Source: GCA-001735895 sp964488685 (GTDB lineage Bacteria > Pseudomonadota > Gammaproteobacteria > GCA-001735895). From it: a stretch of DNA of 19,960 nucleotides. The notes beneath the pieces are model-generated. The model was given only the letters and a program-made list of their open reading frames with translations, searched no databases and was not told the origin of the DNA. Position numbers and translations under genes: made by a program. Each line of letters starts with the position of its first letter. The stretch's first letter is position 1. This document shows, in pieces, positions 1 to 7,620 of the stretch. Location: NCBI GenBank assembly GCA_964488685.1, contig CAZAVY010000052.1:1-19960 (forward strand). The letters run 5' to 3'.

Positions 1-42
1 GAGGAAACAAAGGTCAAGCAAGGGCGCGAGCAGGTTTATGAA

Positions 43-795
43 ATGTCCGGGTTAGTCGGTAGCAATCGAATCATGAAGTCAGCTGTCGCTATCGCCGTTG
101 CTGTAATGCTGCTGATATCCTGCGTCACGGTAAAACCACCCACCACGATTTCACGGGGACCCGGCTGGTATACGGTGAAAATCAGCGACACCCTTTACTC
201 AATTGCGTGGCGCTACGATCTCGATTACAAACAACTTGCAAGCTGGAACGGAATCAATGTCAATGCACCGATTCATCCGGGACAGCGCCTGAGTTTGTTG
301 GATCCGGCCAGGCAACCCGTTGCCGGTAACCGTGCTAAAAAGGCGAGCAGCAGCAAAAAAACGACAGCTGACAACCAGACCAGGGCCGTAATCAGCAACC
401 AGCGTAACCAGCCCGGTAACCGTAATCCGGAAAAATGGATCTGGCCTACCCGCGGGAAACCGTTGAATACGTTTCTTGCCTCCAAACTCGATCGACGCGG
501 TATCGACATCGCGGGAAAGCTCGGCCAGCCGGTACATGCAGTCGCCGATGGCAGGGTCGTATATAGTGGTAATGGTTTAGCCGGTTATGGTAATCTGATC
601 ATTATAAAGCACAGTGATACCTATTTAAGTGCATACGCTTATTGTCAGAAGCTTATGGTGCAGGAAGGAACATCAGTCAAGGCCGGGATGCTGGTAGCGA
701 GAATGGGACGTAAAGGTAACACCGCGAAACTGCATTTCGAGATTAGACGAAATGGCAAGCCGGTAGATCCAATGAAGTATCTGCCTAACCGATAA
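43..795 (+). CDS. nlpD: NlpD-like lipoprotein, LysM plus degenerate LytM/M23 domain
   Basis: Predicted outer membrane lipoprotein that activates periplasmic N-acetylmuramyl-L-alanine amidases during cell separation (known role of NlpD). The N-terminus carries a lipoprotein signal ending in LLIS-C (Cys27). A LysM peptidoglycan-binding domain spans about residues 41-85, then a Lys/Ser/Asn-rich linker, then an M23 fold at about 150-247 with the NlpD-type segments RRGIDIAGKLG and YGNLIIIKHSDTYLSAYAY. The zinc ligands are incomplete: the usual HxxxD is RRGID, HxH is reduced to KLHFEIR, and the AYAH histidine is Tyr. This fits a non-hydrolytic activator. rpoS follows after 12 bases, the usual gammaproteobacterial order; in E. 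coli and Pseudomonas the main rpoS promoter lies inside nlpD. The start at 43 has a GAGCAGG upstream; ATG at 73 would give a shorter, more standard signal peptide and is a real alternative. Confidence 0.93.
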   Translation: MSGLVGSNRIMKSAVAIAVAVMLLISCVTVKPPTTISRGPGWYTVKISDTLYSIAWRYDLDYKQLASWNGINVNAPIHPGQRLSLLDPARQPVAGNRAKKASSSKKTTADNQTRAVISNQRNQPGNRNPEKWIWPTRGKPLNTFLASKLDRRGIDIAGKLGQPVHAVADGRVVYSGNGLAGYGNLIIIKHSDTYLSAYAYCQKLMVQEGTSVKAGMLVARMGRKGNTAKLHFEIRRNGKPVDPMKYLPNR

Positions 796-807
796 AGGAA
801 CCTCTGA

Positions 808-1884
808 ATGACCAAGTCTACCGATAAGTCGCTTATCGAAGATACCGAAATACCGCCCGAAGATCTGGTAGAGGATCTGGTTGAGGACGAGCAAGCGGCT
901 GAACTGGTCGACGACGAGGCCGACGACGAGGATGAAGCTGAGCATGCTACCGCCATCGGCGATGAACAAGACGACGCCACCGAAGGCGAAAAATTTATTG
1001 AACGTCGCAAACCGATGGATCGACGCAAGACCAGCACCCGGCGTTCATCGGATGCAGACCCAACCCGCCTTTATCTCAAGGAAATAGAAGTTTCTCCGTT
1101 ACTGACGGCGGAAGAGGAAGTTTATTATTCCCGGCTAGCGTTAAAGGGTGATAAGACGGCACGCGATAAAATGATCGAATGCAACCTGCGTCTGGTAGTC
1201 AAGATTGCAAGGCGTTATATGAATCGGGGGCTGGCGTTACTGGATCTGATCGAGGAAGGTAATCTCGGTCTGATTCGTGCCGTGGAAAAATTTGATCCGG
1301 AGCGCGGTTTCCGCTTCTCCACCTATGCTACCTGGTGGATCAGGCAAACCATCGAACGGGGTTTGATGAACCAGACCCGCACTATCAGACTGCCGATTCA
1401 TGTAATCAAGGAATTGAACACATACCTGCGGGCGGCACGTAAGCTAACCCAGGAATTGAATCGGGAAGCGACCGCGGAAGATGTCGCGCGTCTGTTGAAG
1501 AAACCGGTTAAAGACGTTGAAAAAATGTTCAAGTTAGCCGATCGTGTTTCCTCTTTCGACATCCCGATGGGCGGTGAGGGCGAACGCCCGCTGCTCGACG
1601 TCATCCCGGACGACAGCAACGTCGACCCGTCCAGAATTCTGCAGGATGAAAGTGTCATCAAGCACCTCGATAGCTGGCTCGATCAACTTGACGAAAAGCA
1701 GCGCGATGTTGTGGTGCGCCGCTTCGGCTTGCGAAATCACCCGCGCGGTACCCTCGAAGAAGTCGGGCTCGAACTCGGCGTAACCCGTGAACGTGTGCGC
1801 CAGATCCAGATGGACGCACTGCGCAAGTTGCGCCGCATCCTGGAACACAGCGGTTACTCCCGCGAAAATATCATCGAAGAATAA
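808..1884 (+). CDS. rpoS: RNA polymerase sigma factor RpoS
   Basis: Sigma-38, the master regulator of stationary phase and general stress. The conserved part starts at DPTRLYLKEIEVSPLLTAEE (region 1.2). It continues through region 2 (NLRLVVKIARRYMNRGLALL, DLIEEGNLGLIRAVEKFDPE, FRFSTYATWWIRQTIERG), region 3, and region 4 with the helix-turn-helix LEEVGLELGVTRERVRQIQ. At 358 residues it is about 28 longer than the E. coli protein. The excess is at the N-terminus, where residues about 9-60 are strongly acidic and are followed by an Arg/Lys patch just before region 1.2. The ribosome binding site AAGGAA (795-800) lies 7 bases before the ATG. No convincing terminator follows; the next gene converges from the other strand. 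Confidence 0.98.
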   Translation: MTKSTDKSLIEDTEIPPEDLVEDLVEDEQAAELVDDEADDEDEAEHATAIGDEQDDATEGEKFIERRKPMDRRKTSTRRSSDADPTRLYLKEIEVSPLLTAEEEVYYSRLALKGDKTARDKMIECNLRLVVKIARRYMNRGLALLDLIEEGNLGLIRAVEKFDPERGFRFSTYATWWIRQTIERGLMNQTRTIRLPIHVIKELNTYLRAARKLTQELNREATAEDVARLLKKPVKDVEKMFKLADRVSSFDIPMGGEGERPLLDVIPDDSNVDPSRILQDESVIKHLDSWLDQLDEKQRDVVVRRFGLRNHPRGTLEEVGLELGVTRERVRQIQMDALRKLRRILEHSGYSRENIIEE

Positions 1885-1954
1885 CCCGGTGCGGGGCTAT
1901 TTCGAATCGCGTAGATGATTGTCTGCTATCGACCCGGGTGGTGAGAAATGCGGG

Positions 1955-2329
1955 TCAGGGAGCGAGAATGATGGCAGCGGTGACGTCTCGGTCCTCGGCA
2001 ACGAGGATGTTGAAAGTGCGGCACAGGGCACCGTTGTCCATGATTTCGAGGCCGATACCCCGTTCACCGAATAATCCCAAAATCTTTGCTTCGGGGAACA
2101 GCTGATCTGCGCCGGTACCCAGTAAAACAACCGAGGGATTCGTTGCAAATACCGGGGCCAGGGTTTCACCATCAAGATGTTCCAGCAATGTGACCGACCA
2201 CGGACAATGCATGGTGCTGGCTGTCATTACCAGACTTTGGCGGTACTCGGTATTGTTGACGGTAATCGTATTGGCGCTGTAGGCGCTTATACGATGGCGG
2301 CTGGTGACTATATCTTCGGCGAGCGGCAT
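1955..2329 (-). CDS. Mth938-like (DUF498) domain protein
   Basis: Small protein of the Mth938/DUF498 family, a single domain of about 125 residues. Family hallmarks visible here are ISAYSANTITVNNTEYRQSL near the start, PSVVLLGTGADQLFP in the middle and RGIGLEIMDNGALCRTFNIL near the end. The biochemical role of most bacterial members is not established; a human relative, NDUFAF3, is an assembly factor for respiratory complex I, so a similar role should not be assumed. The start at 2329 (MPLAEDIV) gives the usual family length of 124 residues. An in-frame ATG at 2407 would add 26 residues without family resemblance. Neither start has a clear ribosome binding site. The gene converges with rpoS and diverges from hom. 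Confidence 0.85.
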   Translation of the reverse strand: MPLAEDIVTSRHRISAYSANTITVNNTEYRQSLVMTASTMHCPWSVTLLEHLDGETLAPVFATNPSVVLLGTGADQLFPEAKILGLFGERGIGLEIMDNGALCRTFNILVAEDRDVTAAIILAP

Positions 2330-2428
2330 GCAGGGCAGAATAATGTAATTCCGTGCGCCGAGCAACGTTGTCGAATCGATGCTTCCGGTTGACAGGCGAG
2401 TAGACATTTCTTAAGGTTTCGCGTTCGA

Positions 2429-2434
2429 TAAAAT
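2429..2434 (+). promoter_or_regulatory. Possible -10 element for hom
   Basis: TAAAAT lies 26 bases before the hom start, a plausible distance for a short leader. No good -35 hexamer is visible at 16-18 bases upstream, so the call is tentative. Confidence 0.25.
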
Positions 2435-2460
2435 CCCGCTAAGACTTCTGGAGAAATGAG

Positions 2461-3777
2461 TTGAAACCGGTAAAACTGGGTTTGCTTGGTGTTGGTACCG
2501 TGGGTGCCAGTACCGCCGTGATATTGAAAAATAATGCCACTGAAATAGCGCGTCGCGCAGGGCGAAAAATAGAAATCATTCTGGCATCCAGGCGTTCAGT
2601 CGCAAGCGGTATGCCGCAAGGTAGCGGTAACATTGAACTTACCGCGGATCCCTTCGAAGTCGTCGATAACCCGGATATCGATATCGTCATCGAACTCATG
2701 GGCGGTTACCAACCGGCACTGCAACTGGTGATGCAGGCGATTGAAAACGGCAAACACGTGGTAACCGCCAACAAGGCCCTGATCGCGTTACACGGTAACG
2801 AAATTTTTGCCGCTGCCCAGCGTCAGGGTGTCAATGTCGTGTTCGAAGCCGCGGTTGCGGGTGGCATTCCGATTATTAAATCGATTCGCGAGGGTTTGAG
2901 TGCGAACCACATCGAATCGGTTGTTGGGATAATCAATGGTACGGGAAATTTTATACTCACCGAAATGTACGACAAGGGTCGTGATTTTAGTGATGTTTTA
3001 GTTGAAGCCCAGGCTTTGGGCTACGCCGAAGCGGATCCAGCTTTTGACATTGAAGGGATTGATGCGGCGCACAAACTTTGCATCCTGTCATCCATTGCCT
3101 TTGGGATTCCGCTGCAATTCGATGCTGTCTATACCGAGGGTATCAGTAGAATTTCGACAGAAGACATGGTTTACGCGGGCCAGCTCGGTTATCGTATCAA
3201 ACACCTCGGGGTTGCGCGACGCACCGACAAGGGAATTGAAATGCGTGTGCATCCCGCCTTAATCCCGGAAAAAAGGCTGATCGCCAATGTTAATGGCGTT
3301 ATGAACGCGGTACTGGTGCAGGCCGATAAACTCGGGTCCACGCTTTATTGTGGCGCGGGCGCCGGGGCCGATCCAACCGCTTCGGCCGTGATCGCCGATA
3401 TAATCGATGTGGCGCGCACCATCACCACCGACGCGCAAAACCGGGTGCCGCACCTGGCCTTCCAGCCCGACCAAATTGTCGAAATACCGATTCTGCCAAT
3501 CACCGAGATTCAGACTGGGTATTATTTACGTATGCGTGTCGATGATCGTCCCGGGGTCATTGCTGAAGTAGCCCGGATCATGGGAAACAAGGACATTTCC
3601 ATCGAAGCGATCCTGCAGAAGGAACCCGAAGCCGGAGTCACCCAGGCAACGATCATTATGCTGACCCAAAAAATTCGAGAGCAACAAATGGTTGATGCTA
3701 TTACGGCAATATCGGAACTGAATTCAGTTCATGGCGAAATCCATCGAATCCGTGTCGAGACGCTTGATGGGCATTGA
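2461..3777 (+). CDS. hom: Homoserine dehydrogenase
   Basis: Catalyses NAD(P)H-dependent reduction of aspartate semialdehyde to homoserine, the branch point to threonine and methionine. The N-terminal Rossmann fold has GVGTVG at residues 10-15. The catalytic domain shows VTANKALIALHG, VGIINGTGNFIL and YAEADPAFDIEGIDAAHK, whose Lys205 corresponds to the proposed catalytic lysine. A C-terminal ACT domain starts near residue 351 (YYLRMRVDDRPGVIAEVARI) and probably mediates threonine feedback. The length of 438 residues fits the monofunctional, ACT-containing class without an aspartokinase domain. The start is TTG preceded by CTGGAG; the ATG at 2456 runs straight into a stop, so TTG is well supported. 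thrC lies about 270 bases downstream on the opposite strand. Confidence 0.97.
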   Translation: MKPVKLGLLGVGTVGASTAVILKNNATEIARRAGRKIEIILASRRSVASGMPQGSGNIELTADPFEVVDNPDIDIVIELMGGYQPALQLVMQAIENGKHVVTANKALIALHGNEIFAAAQRQGVNVVFEAAVAGGIPIIKSIREGLSANHIESVVGIINGTGNFILTEMYDKGRDFSDVLVEAQALGYAEADPAFDIEGIDAAHKLCILSSIAFGIPLQFDAVYTEGISRISTEDMVYAGQLGYRIKHLGVARRTDKGIEMRVHPALIPEKRLIANVNGVMNAVLVQADKLGSTLYCGAGAGADPTASAVIADIIDVARTITTDAQNRVPHLAFQPDQIVEIPILPITEIQTGYYLRMRVDDRPGVIAEVARIMGNKDISIEAILQKEPEAGVTQATIIMLTQKIREQQMVDAITAISELNSVHGEIHRIRVETLDGH

Positions 3778-3795
3778 TCAGGGCCTGTTGGGAGC

Positions 3796-4041
3796 ATGTC
3801 TGTCGGTCCAATAACACGGCTGCAGTCGGGCGACCTGATGCGCCTGGTTAAACTGTTGCAGTGCAATAATTTGACCACTTAGAATTGTGCAGCGCAGGCA
3901 CAACATTTCTGCGGTATGTTTGATGGTGAAATCCTGATCGCTGCTGGTGGACTGGAACCGGCCACCGACAACGCGCTACTGCGTTCGGTTGTCGTCGATG
4001 AGCGCTTTCGCGGGGACGACTTCATAGCAGCGTGGGGATGA
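3796..4041 (+). pseudogene. Decayed GNAT acetyltransferase (ArsN2-like)
   Basis: Reading frame 3796-4041 is broken by TAG at 3880-3882, and the reading on both sides still resembles a short GNAT enzyme. Before the stop comes ITRLQSGDLMRLVKLLQCNN, a typical N-terminal helix region. After it come HFCGMFDGEILIAAGGLEP and DNALLRSVVVDERFRG, the strand pair and the start of the acetyl-CoA motif A. The pattern is closest to small ArsN2-type GNATs, judged from memory of the family. The motif continues as RFRGDDF instead of RxxGxG/A, and the protein ends at once, so the second half of the domain is missing. The 18 bases at 4003-4020 match the end of a repeat found elsewhere in the window. It is unlikely to be functional. 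Confidence 0.6.
4003..4020. repeat. Partial copy of the REP-like repeat (right end)
   Basis: CGCTTTCGCGGGGACGAC matches the right end of the repeat at 16692-16761 at 17 of 18 positions, and more loosely that at 15783-15850. It sits exactly where the GNAT remnant stops resembling its family. Part of the match could be coincidence, because DERFRG is a normal GNAT motif that can be encoded by similar bases. Confidence 0.4.
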
Positions 4042-4044
4042 CAG

Positions 4045-5529
4045 CTAAAGTCGACTTGATTCCAGGAATTTTAAAATCTCGGCTTCGATGGACTGCCTGG
4101 CAACGACATCGGGGTGAATTATAGGCTTGTCAAACAGTTTTGCGATAGTTTCGGGTACTTTTATGCCGGCGGTTTGCGCAATCGACTCCAGTGCAGCCTT
4201 ATCTGAATTTGACTTGTTTGCGTTTATTGCGTCATCGATTACCGGGGCGAACTTGGTCCATTCGGCGGTTGCAAAAATTAAATTTACCTGGTCTCTAAAC
4301 GACTCGGACTGACTGGTTTTAAAGCAGGTGGCGGTATGGGGATCGATCAGGTAACCTCGCTCAAAAGCCTGCCGAATATACTGCTGGCCTTCTTCATCGG
4401 AACAGGAGCCAGCCGCAAATATTTCCGTGATCTGTTCCTGTTCGTGCGGCTCAAGCTGGTAACCGCCCCTGTCGTTTAGCTGTTGCATCAGGCTACGCGT
4501 ACGAGCCGCACCGAAAAGGTCGAACAGGACTCGTTCGACATTCGATGATTTTAGAATGTCCATCGCCGGTGAATTCGTCGCAATCAGTTTGCGTCTACTC
4601 AGGTCGTAACAACCGCTATCAATCCACTCGGTGAGGACGTTGTTGGCGTTGGATACGATCACGATTCTGGCGATCGGCAGACCCAGTCGGCGCGCGTAAT
4701 AGGACCCGAGCGCATTGCCAAAGTTACCGCTTGGAATATGCAACACGATCTCGTCGCCAAGCTGGATATGCTGTCGACGTACCAGCGCCAGGTAACAATA
4801 AAAAGGATACAGCATCTGGAATATAATGCGGCCGAAATTTACCGAATTGGCGGCGGACAGGGAAATATTTAGCTGGTCCAGTTTCTGCTTGAAGGTCGCG
4901 GACGATAGCAGCGATTTTAACGCGGTTTGGGTATCGTCAAAATTCCCATGAACGCCGATAACCTTGAGATTGGTCGCGTCTTCGGTAACCATTTGCAAGC
5001 GTTGTACGTCGGATGTTCCTCCATCTGGATAAAGGCAGACAACGCGGATATTGGGACGTCCTCGGAATGTTTCCAGCGCGGCGGGTCCGGTATCGCCGCT
5101 GGTCGCCGCCAAGATCAGGTATTGCTGTTCCTGCAGTTGCGCCAGGCCCGATAGAATCAGGCCAAAAGGTTGTAATGCCATGTCTTTGAAAGCGCGGGTC
5201 GGCCCGTGATAAAGCTCGCCGACGAATAAACCTTGCGCCACTTGAATCACCGGCACCGGATCGTCGCGATCGTCAAATCGATCGTACAATTCGAGCGCCT
5301 GCCGCAGAGTTCCGGTCTCGATATCGATATCTAGGTGCTGCAATAAAGCCATTGCGAGTTGCTTGTAGGAACTATGCAGATGTTGCTTCAGGAATCCGGA
5401 TGGGATCGGAGGCATGGGTTCGGGACTGTAGATGCCGCCAAACGATGCTATCGGTGACGACAATGCAGAAGCGAAGGTCACGCGCGTATCTCGAGTGCCG
5501 TCGTTGCCTCGGGTTTCAGTGAAAATCAT
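4045..5529 (-). CDS. thrC: Threonine synthase
   Basis: PLP-dependent enzyme converting O-phosphohomoserine to threonine, two steps after Hom. The N-terminus MIFTETRGNDGTRDTRVTFA and SPIASFGGIYSPEP are standard for the family. The PLP lysine is Lys115 in YHGPTRAFKDMALQPFG. Further family segments are ILAATSGDTGPAALE, ANSVNFGRIIFQMLYPFYCY and IPSGNFGNALGSYYARRLG. The length of 494 residues is normal to slightly long. It points towards hom rather than following it in one operon as in Pseudomonas, and no thrB is seen in the window. A promoter with a perfect TATAAT lies about 38 bases before the start. Confidence 0.97.
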   Translation of the reverse strand: MIFTETRGNDGTRDTRVTFASALSSPIASFGGIYSPEPMPPIPSGFLKQHLHSSYKQLAMALLQHLDIDIETGTLRQALELYDRFDDRDDPVPVIQVAQGLFVGELYHGPTRAFKDMALQPFGLILSGLAQLQEQQYLILAATSGDTGPAALETFRGRPNIRVVCLYPDGGTSDVQRLQMVTEDATNLKVIGVHGNFDDTQTALKSLLSSATFKQKLDQLNISLSAANSVNFGRIIFQMLYPFYCYLALVRRQHIQLGDEIVLHIPSGNFGNALGSYYARRLGLPIARIVIVSNANNVLTEWIDSGCYDLSRRKLIATNSPAMDILKSSNVERVLFDLFGAARTRSLMQQLNDRGGYQLEPHEQEQITEIFAAGSCSDEEGQQYIRQAFERGYLIDPHTATCFKTSQSESFRDQVNLIFATAEWTKFAPVIDDAINANKSNSDKAALESIAQTAGIKVPETIAKLFDKPIIHPDVVARQSIEAEILKFLESSRL

Positions 5530-5566
5530 GCGGGGGTAGCAGCTGCTTGAACCAACAAAAAAACGA

Positions 5567-5594
5567 ATTATATCCGGCTGCCCCGACCGAACAA
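5567..5594 (-). promoter_or_regulatory. Predicted sigma-70 promoter of thrC
   Basis: On the minus strand TTGTTC (5594-5589) and a perfect TATAAT (5572-5567) are separated by 16 bases. This predicts a transcript start near 5560 and a leader of about 30 bases before the thrC ATG. Confidence 0.6.
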
Positions 5595-5618
5595 GCGGTT
5601 TTCTGGCGAAAACGGGGC
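5580..5618. other. Palindromic sequence between thrC and rlmN
   Basis: GCCCCG at 5580-5585 pairs with CGGGGC at 5613-5618. Inside this, GTTTTC (5598-5603) and GAAAAC (5608-5613) form a perfect 6-bp hairpin with loop TGGC; the two pairings share C5613. The site overlaps the thrC -35 region in a divergent intergenic space, so an operator is possible. There is no T-tract typical of a terminator. Confidence 0.3.
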
Positions 5619-5761
5619 AAAAGCCCTCAAAACCAGGGTATGACGAAGCATTTCACTTCTACTAAGCCGTGTTTATGCGTAAAATTCGCCGATTGATCCG
5701 GTTGCCCGCTGAAGCCGGTGAACCGCAGCATGTGTTAGCCAGAGTAGCCGTACCTATTCCG

Positions 5762-6886
5762 ATGTCCACGACCGAGAAAATTAACCTACTTGATTTAAAT
5801 CGAAGCGCGCTCGAGGCGTTTTTCGTCTCCAATGGAGAAAAACCGTTTCGTGCCCGACAATTGATGCAGTGGGTTCACCAGCGCGGCATAACCGATTTCG
5901 ACCGGATGACGGATATGTCAAAGGACTTGCGCGCTTTTTTAAAAACGCATTGTTGTATTGAACGGCCCAGAGTATTAGCCCAGCAGCGTGCCGCCGATGG
6001 GACTCGAAAATGGTTGCTTGGCATTGACGATAGCGATAATGCGATTGAATGCGTACTGATACCGGAGAAGGCACGTATGACTTTGTGCATCTCATCGCAA
6101 TTGGGTTGCACCCTGAATTGCAGTTTCTGTTCGACCGCGAAACAGGGCTTTAATCGAAATCTCAGCACTGCAGAAATTATCGCCCAATTGCATTTTGCGC
6201 ATCACAGCCTGCTTGCGGAAGGCTATCCGCGGGGTGTCACCAACGTCGTCATGATGGGGATGGGCGAGCCGTTATTAAATTTTGATGCGGTCATCTCGGC
6301 AGTCGATATGATGTGTGATGATTTTGCCTATGCGCTGAGTAAACGCCGCGTCACCATCAGTACCGCCGGCGTGGTGCCGGCCATGGAAAAACTTGAACAG
6401 GTGACCGACGTCGCGCTGGCAGTATCGCTGCATGCGCCCAATGACCGTCTGCGCGATCAACTCGTCCCGATAAACCGGAAATACCCGATTCGAAAACTGT
6501 TGCGCGCCTGCCACAGTTACATAGATGGGTATAAAAGCCGCAAGATCACTTTCGAATACGTGATGCTGGATGGTATCAACGATAGCATCGAGCATGCGCG
6601 ACAGCTGGTTGCGCTGATCGGAGATATGCCTTGCAAGTTGAACCTGATTCCGTTTAATCCCTATCCGCATGCGATTTATCGGTGTTCGGAGCAGGATGCC
6701 ATCGACCGCTTTCGCAGCTACACCGCGAGTAAGGGAATTGTAACCGTTACCCGGCGAGCGCGTGGCGACGATATCGATGCCGCCTGCGGGCAACTGGTAG
6801 GTGCTTTTCATGATCGTAGTCGTCGCAGTGAGAAATACCAGCTTAGTCTGAAAGACCTCGAGGGAGCGTCTGTTGCGCATGGATAA
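5762..6886 (+). CDS. rlmN: 23S rRNA A2503 / tRNA A37 C2-methyltransferase
   Basis: Radical SAM enzyme that methylates C2 of A2503 in 23S rRNA and of A37 in some tRNAs (family knowledge). The radical SAM cluster motif CxxxCxxC is in LGCTLNCSFCSTAKQGFNRN (Cys116, 120 and 123 in this reading). The preceding TLCISSQ Cys109 matches the second conserved cysteine of the family. The methyl-carrying cysteine is Cys342 in RGDDIDAACGQL. Also seen are VVMMGMGEPLLN and LSKRRVTISTAGVVP. The family alignment begins at STTEKINLLDLNRSALEAFF, so ATG 5762 is chosen. Upstream GTG 5669 or ATG 5675 would add a basic extension of about 30 residues; no start has a good ribosome binding site. It heads the run to der and overlaps pilF by 8 bases. 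Confidence 0.95.
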   Translation: MSTTEKINLLDLNRSALEAFFVSNGEKPFRARQLMQWVHQRGITDFDRMTDMSKDLRAFLKTHCCIERPRVLAQQRAADGTRKWLLGIDDSDNAIECVLIPEKARMTLCISSQLGCTLNCSFCSTAKQGFNRNLSTAEIIAQLHFAHHSLLAEGYPRGVTNVVMMGMGEPLLNFDAVISAVDMMCDDFAYALSKRRVTISTAGVVPAMEKLEQVTDVALAVSLHAPNDRLRDQLVPINRKYPIRKLLRACHSYIDGYKSRKITFEYVMLDGINDSIEHARQLVALIGDMPCKLNLIPFNPYPHAIYRCSEQDAIDRFRSYTASKGIVTVTRRARGDDIDAACGQLVGAFHDRSRRSEKYQLSLKDLEGASVAHG

Positions 6887-7619
6887 ACTAATCGCGTTGG
6901 TGCTGGTTGCCGGGATACTCCAGGCATGTGTCGTGGTCGATACCGGACCGACCAGGAACGAAAAGGCGAGTGCGATAAATGTACAGTTGGGGATCGGATA
7001 TCTGCAGCAAAACAATCTCGAAATCGCCAGCGAAAAATTAAACAAGGCACTGCGCCAGAATCCGAAATCTGCCCCGGCACATAATGCCTACGCAATTTTG
7101 CAGGATCGGCTGAAGCAAATCGATGTAGCCGAGTATCACTATAAGAAAGCCACCGAGCTGGATCGCAAGAATTCACAGGCGGCCAATAATTACGGCACCT
7201 TCCTGTGCCGCAACGGTCGCGAACTTGAATCGGAGCATTATTTTTTGCAAGCCCTGAAGAACCCGCTGTACAAGACCCCGGAGTTTGCTTACACCAATGC
7301 GGCAATATGCATGCTAAAGGCAAATAAGAACGACGTGGCGAAGGAATACCTGGTCAAGGCGATTGCGGCGAAGAGCGATTTTGCGCCAGCTCTGCTGGCG
7401 ATGGGTGACGTGCTATTTGCAAAGGCAGAATACGCCCGGGCAAAACCCTTCCTGGAGCACTACCATCTGGTGGCAAGGGCCACCTCGAAAAGTCTTTGGC
7501 TTGCAATCAGGAATTCACTGGAACTGGATTCCAGCGCAGATGTTACGGAGATGGCGCAGCGACTGGGAAACGATTTTCCGGATACTCCGGAATACAAAGC
7601 CTGGCTCGCGATCCAGTAA
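6879..7619 (+). CDS. pilF: Type IV pilus biogenesis lipoprotein PilF/PilW
   Basis: Outer membrane lipoprotein pilotin needed for assembly of the PilQ secretin of type IV pili (family knowledge). The signal peptide ends in the lipobox LQA-C (Cys17). The mature part is TPR: NVQLGIGYLQQNNLEIASEK, SAPAHNAYAILQDRLKQIDV, NSQAANNYGTFLCRNGRELE and FAPALLAMGDVLFAKAEYAR. YGTFLCRNGRELESEHYFLQ is the signature segment of PilF. AGGGAG at 6861-6866 is the likely ribosome binding site; it is 6 bases from a TTG at 6873 and 12 from the ATG at 6879, so either may be used. The start overlaps the end of rlmN, the order usual in gammaproteobacteria. Confidence 0.92.
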   Translation: MDKLIALVLVAGILQACVVVDTGPTRNEKASAINVQLGIGYLQQNNLEIASEKLNKALRQNPKSAPAHNAYAILQDRLKQIDVAEYHYKKATELDRKNSQAANNYGTFLCRNGRELESEHYFLQALKNPLYKTPEFAYTNAAICMLKANKNDVAKEYLVKAIAAKSDFAPALLAMGDVLFAKAEYARAKPFLEHYHLVARATSKSLWLAIRNSLELDSSADVTEMAQRLGNDFPDTPEYKAWLAIQ

Positions 7620-7620
7620 T

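Noticed and set aside
1..42. Possible end of an upstream gene (such as pcm or yqaA)
   Set aside because: Two frames end at stops (39-41 and 53-55), but too few codons remain to recognise a family.
1931..1956. Inverted repeat GACCCG/CGGGTC as a terminator for rpoS
   Set aside because: The loop is 14 bases, the stem only 6 and no T-tract follows.
6275..7045. A 256-codon open frame on the minus strand across rlmN and pilF
   Set aside because: Both opposite-strand genes are well supported by conserved motifs, and this product resembles nothing.
7363..7620. Upstream extension of the rodZ frame into pilF
   Set aside because: The added residues lack similarity and overlap pilF coding; ATG 7621 begins at the normal RodZ N-terminus.
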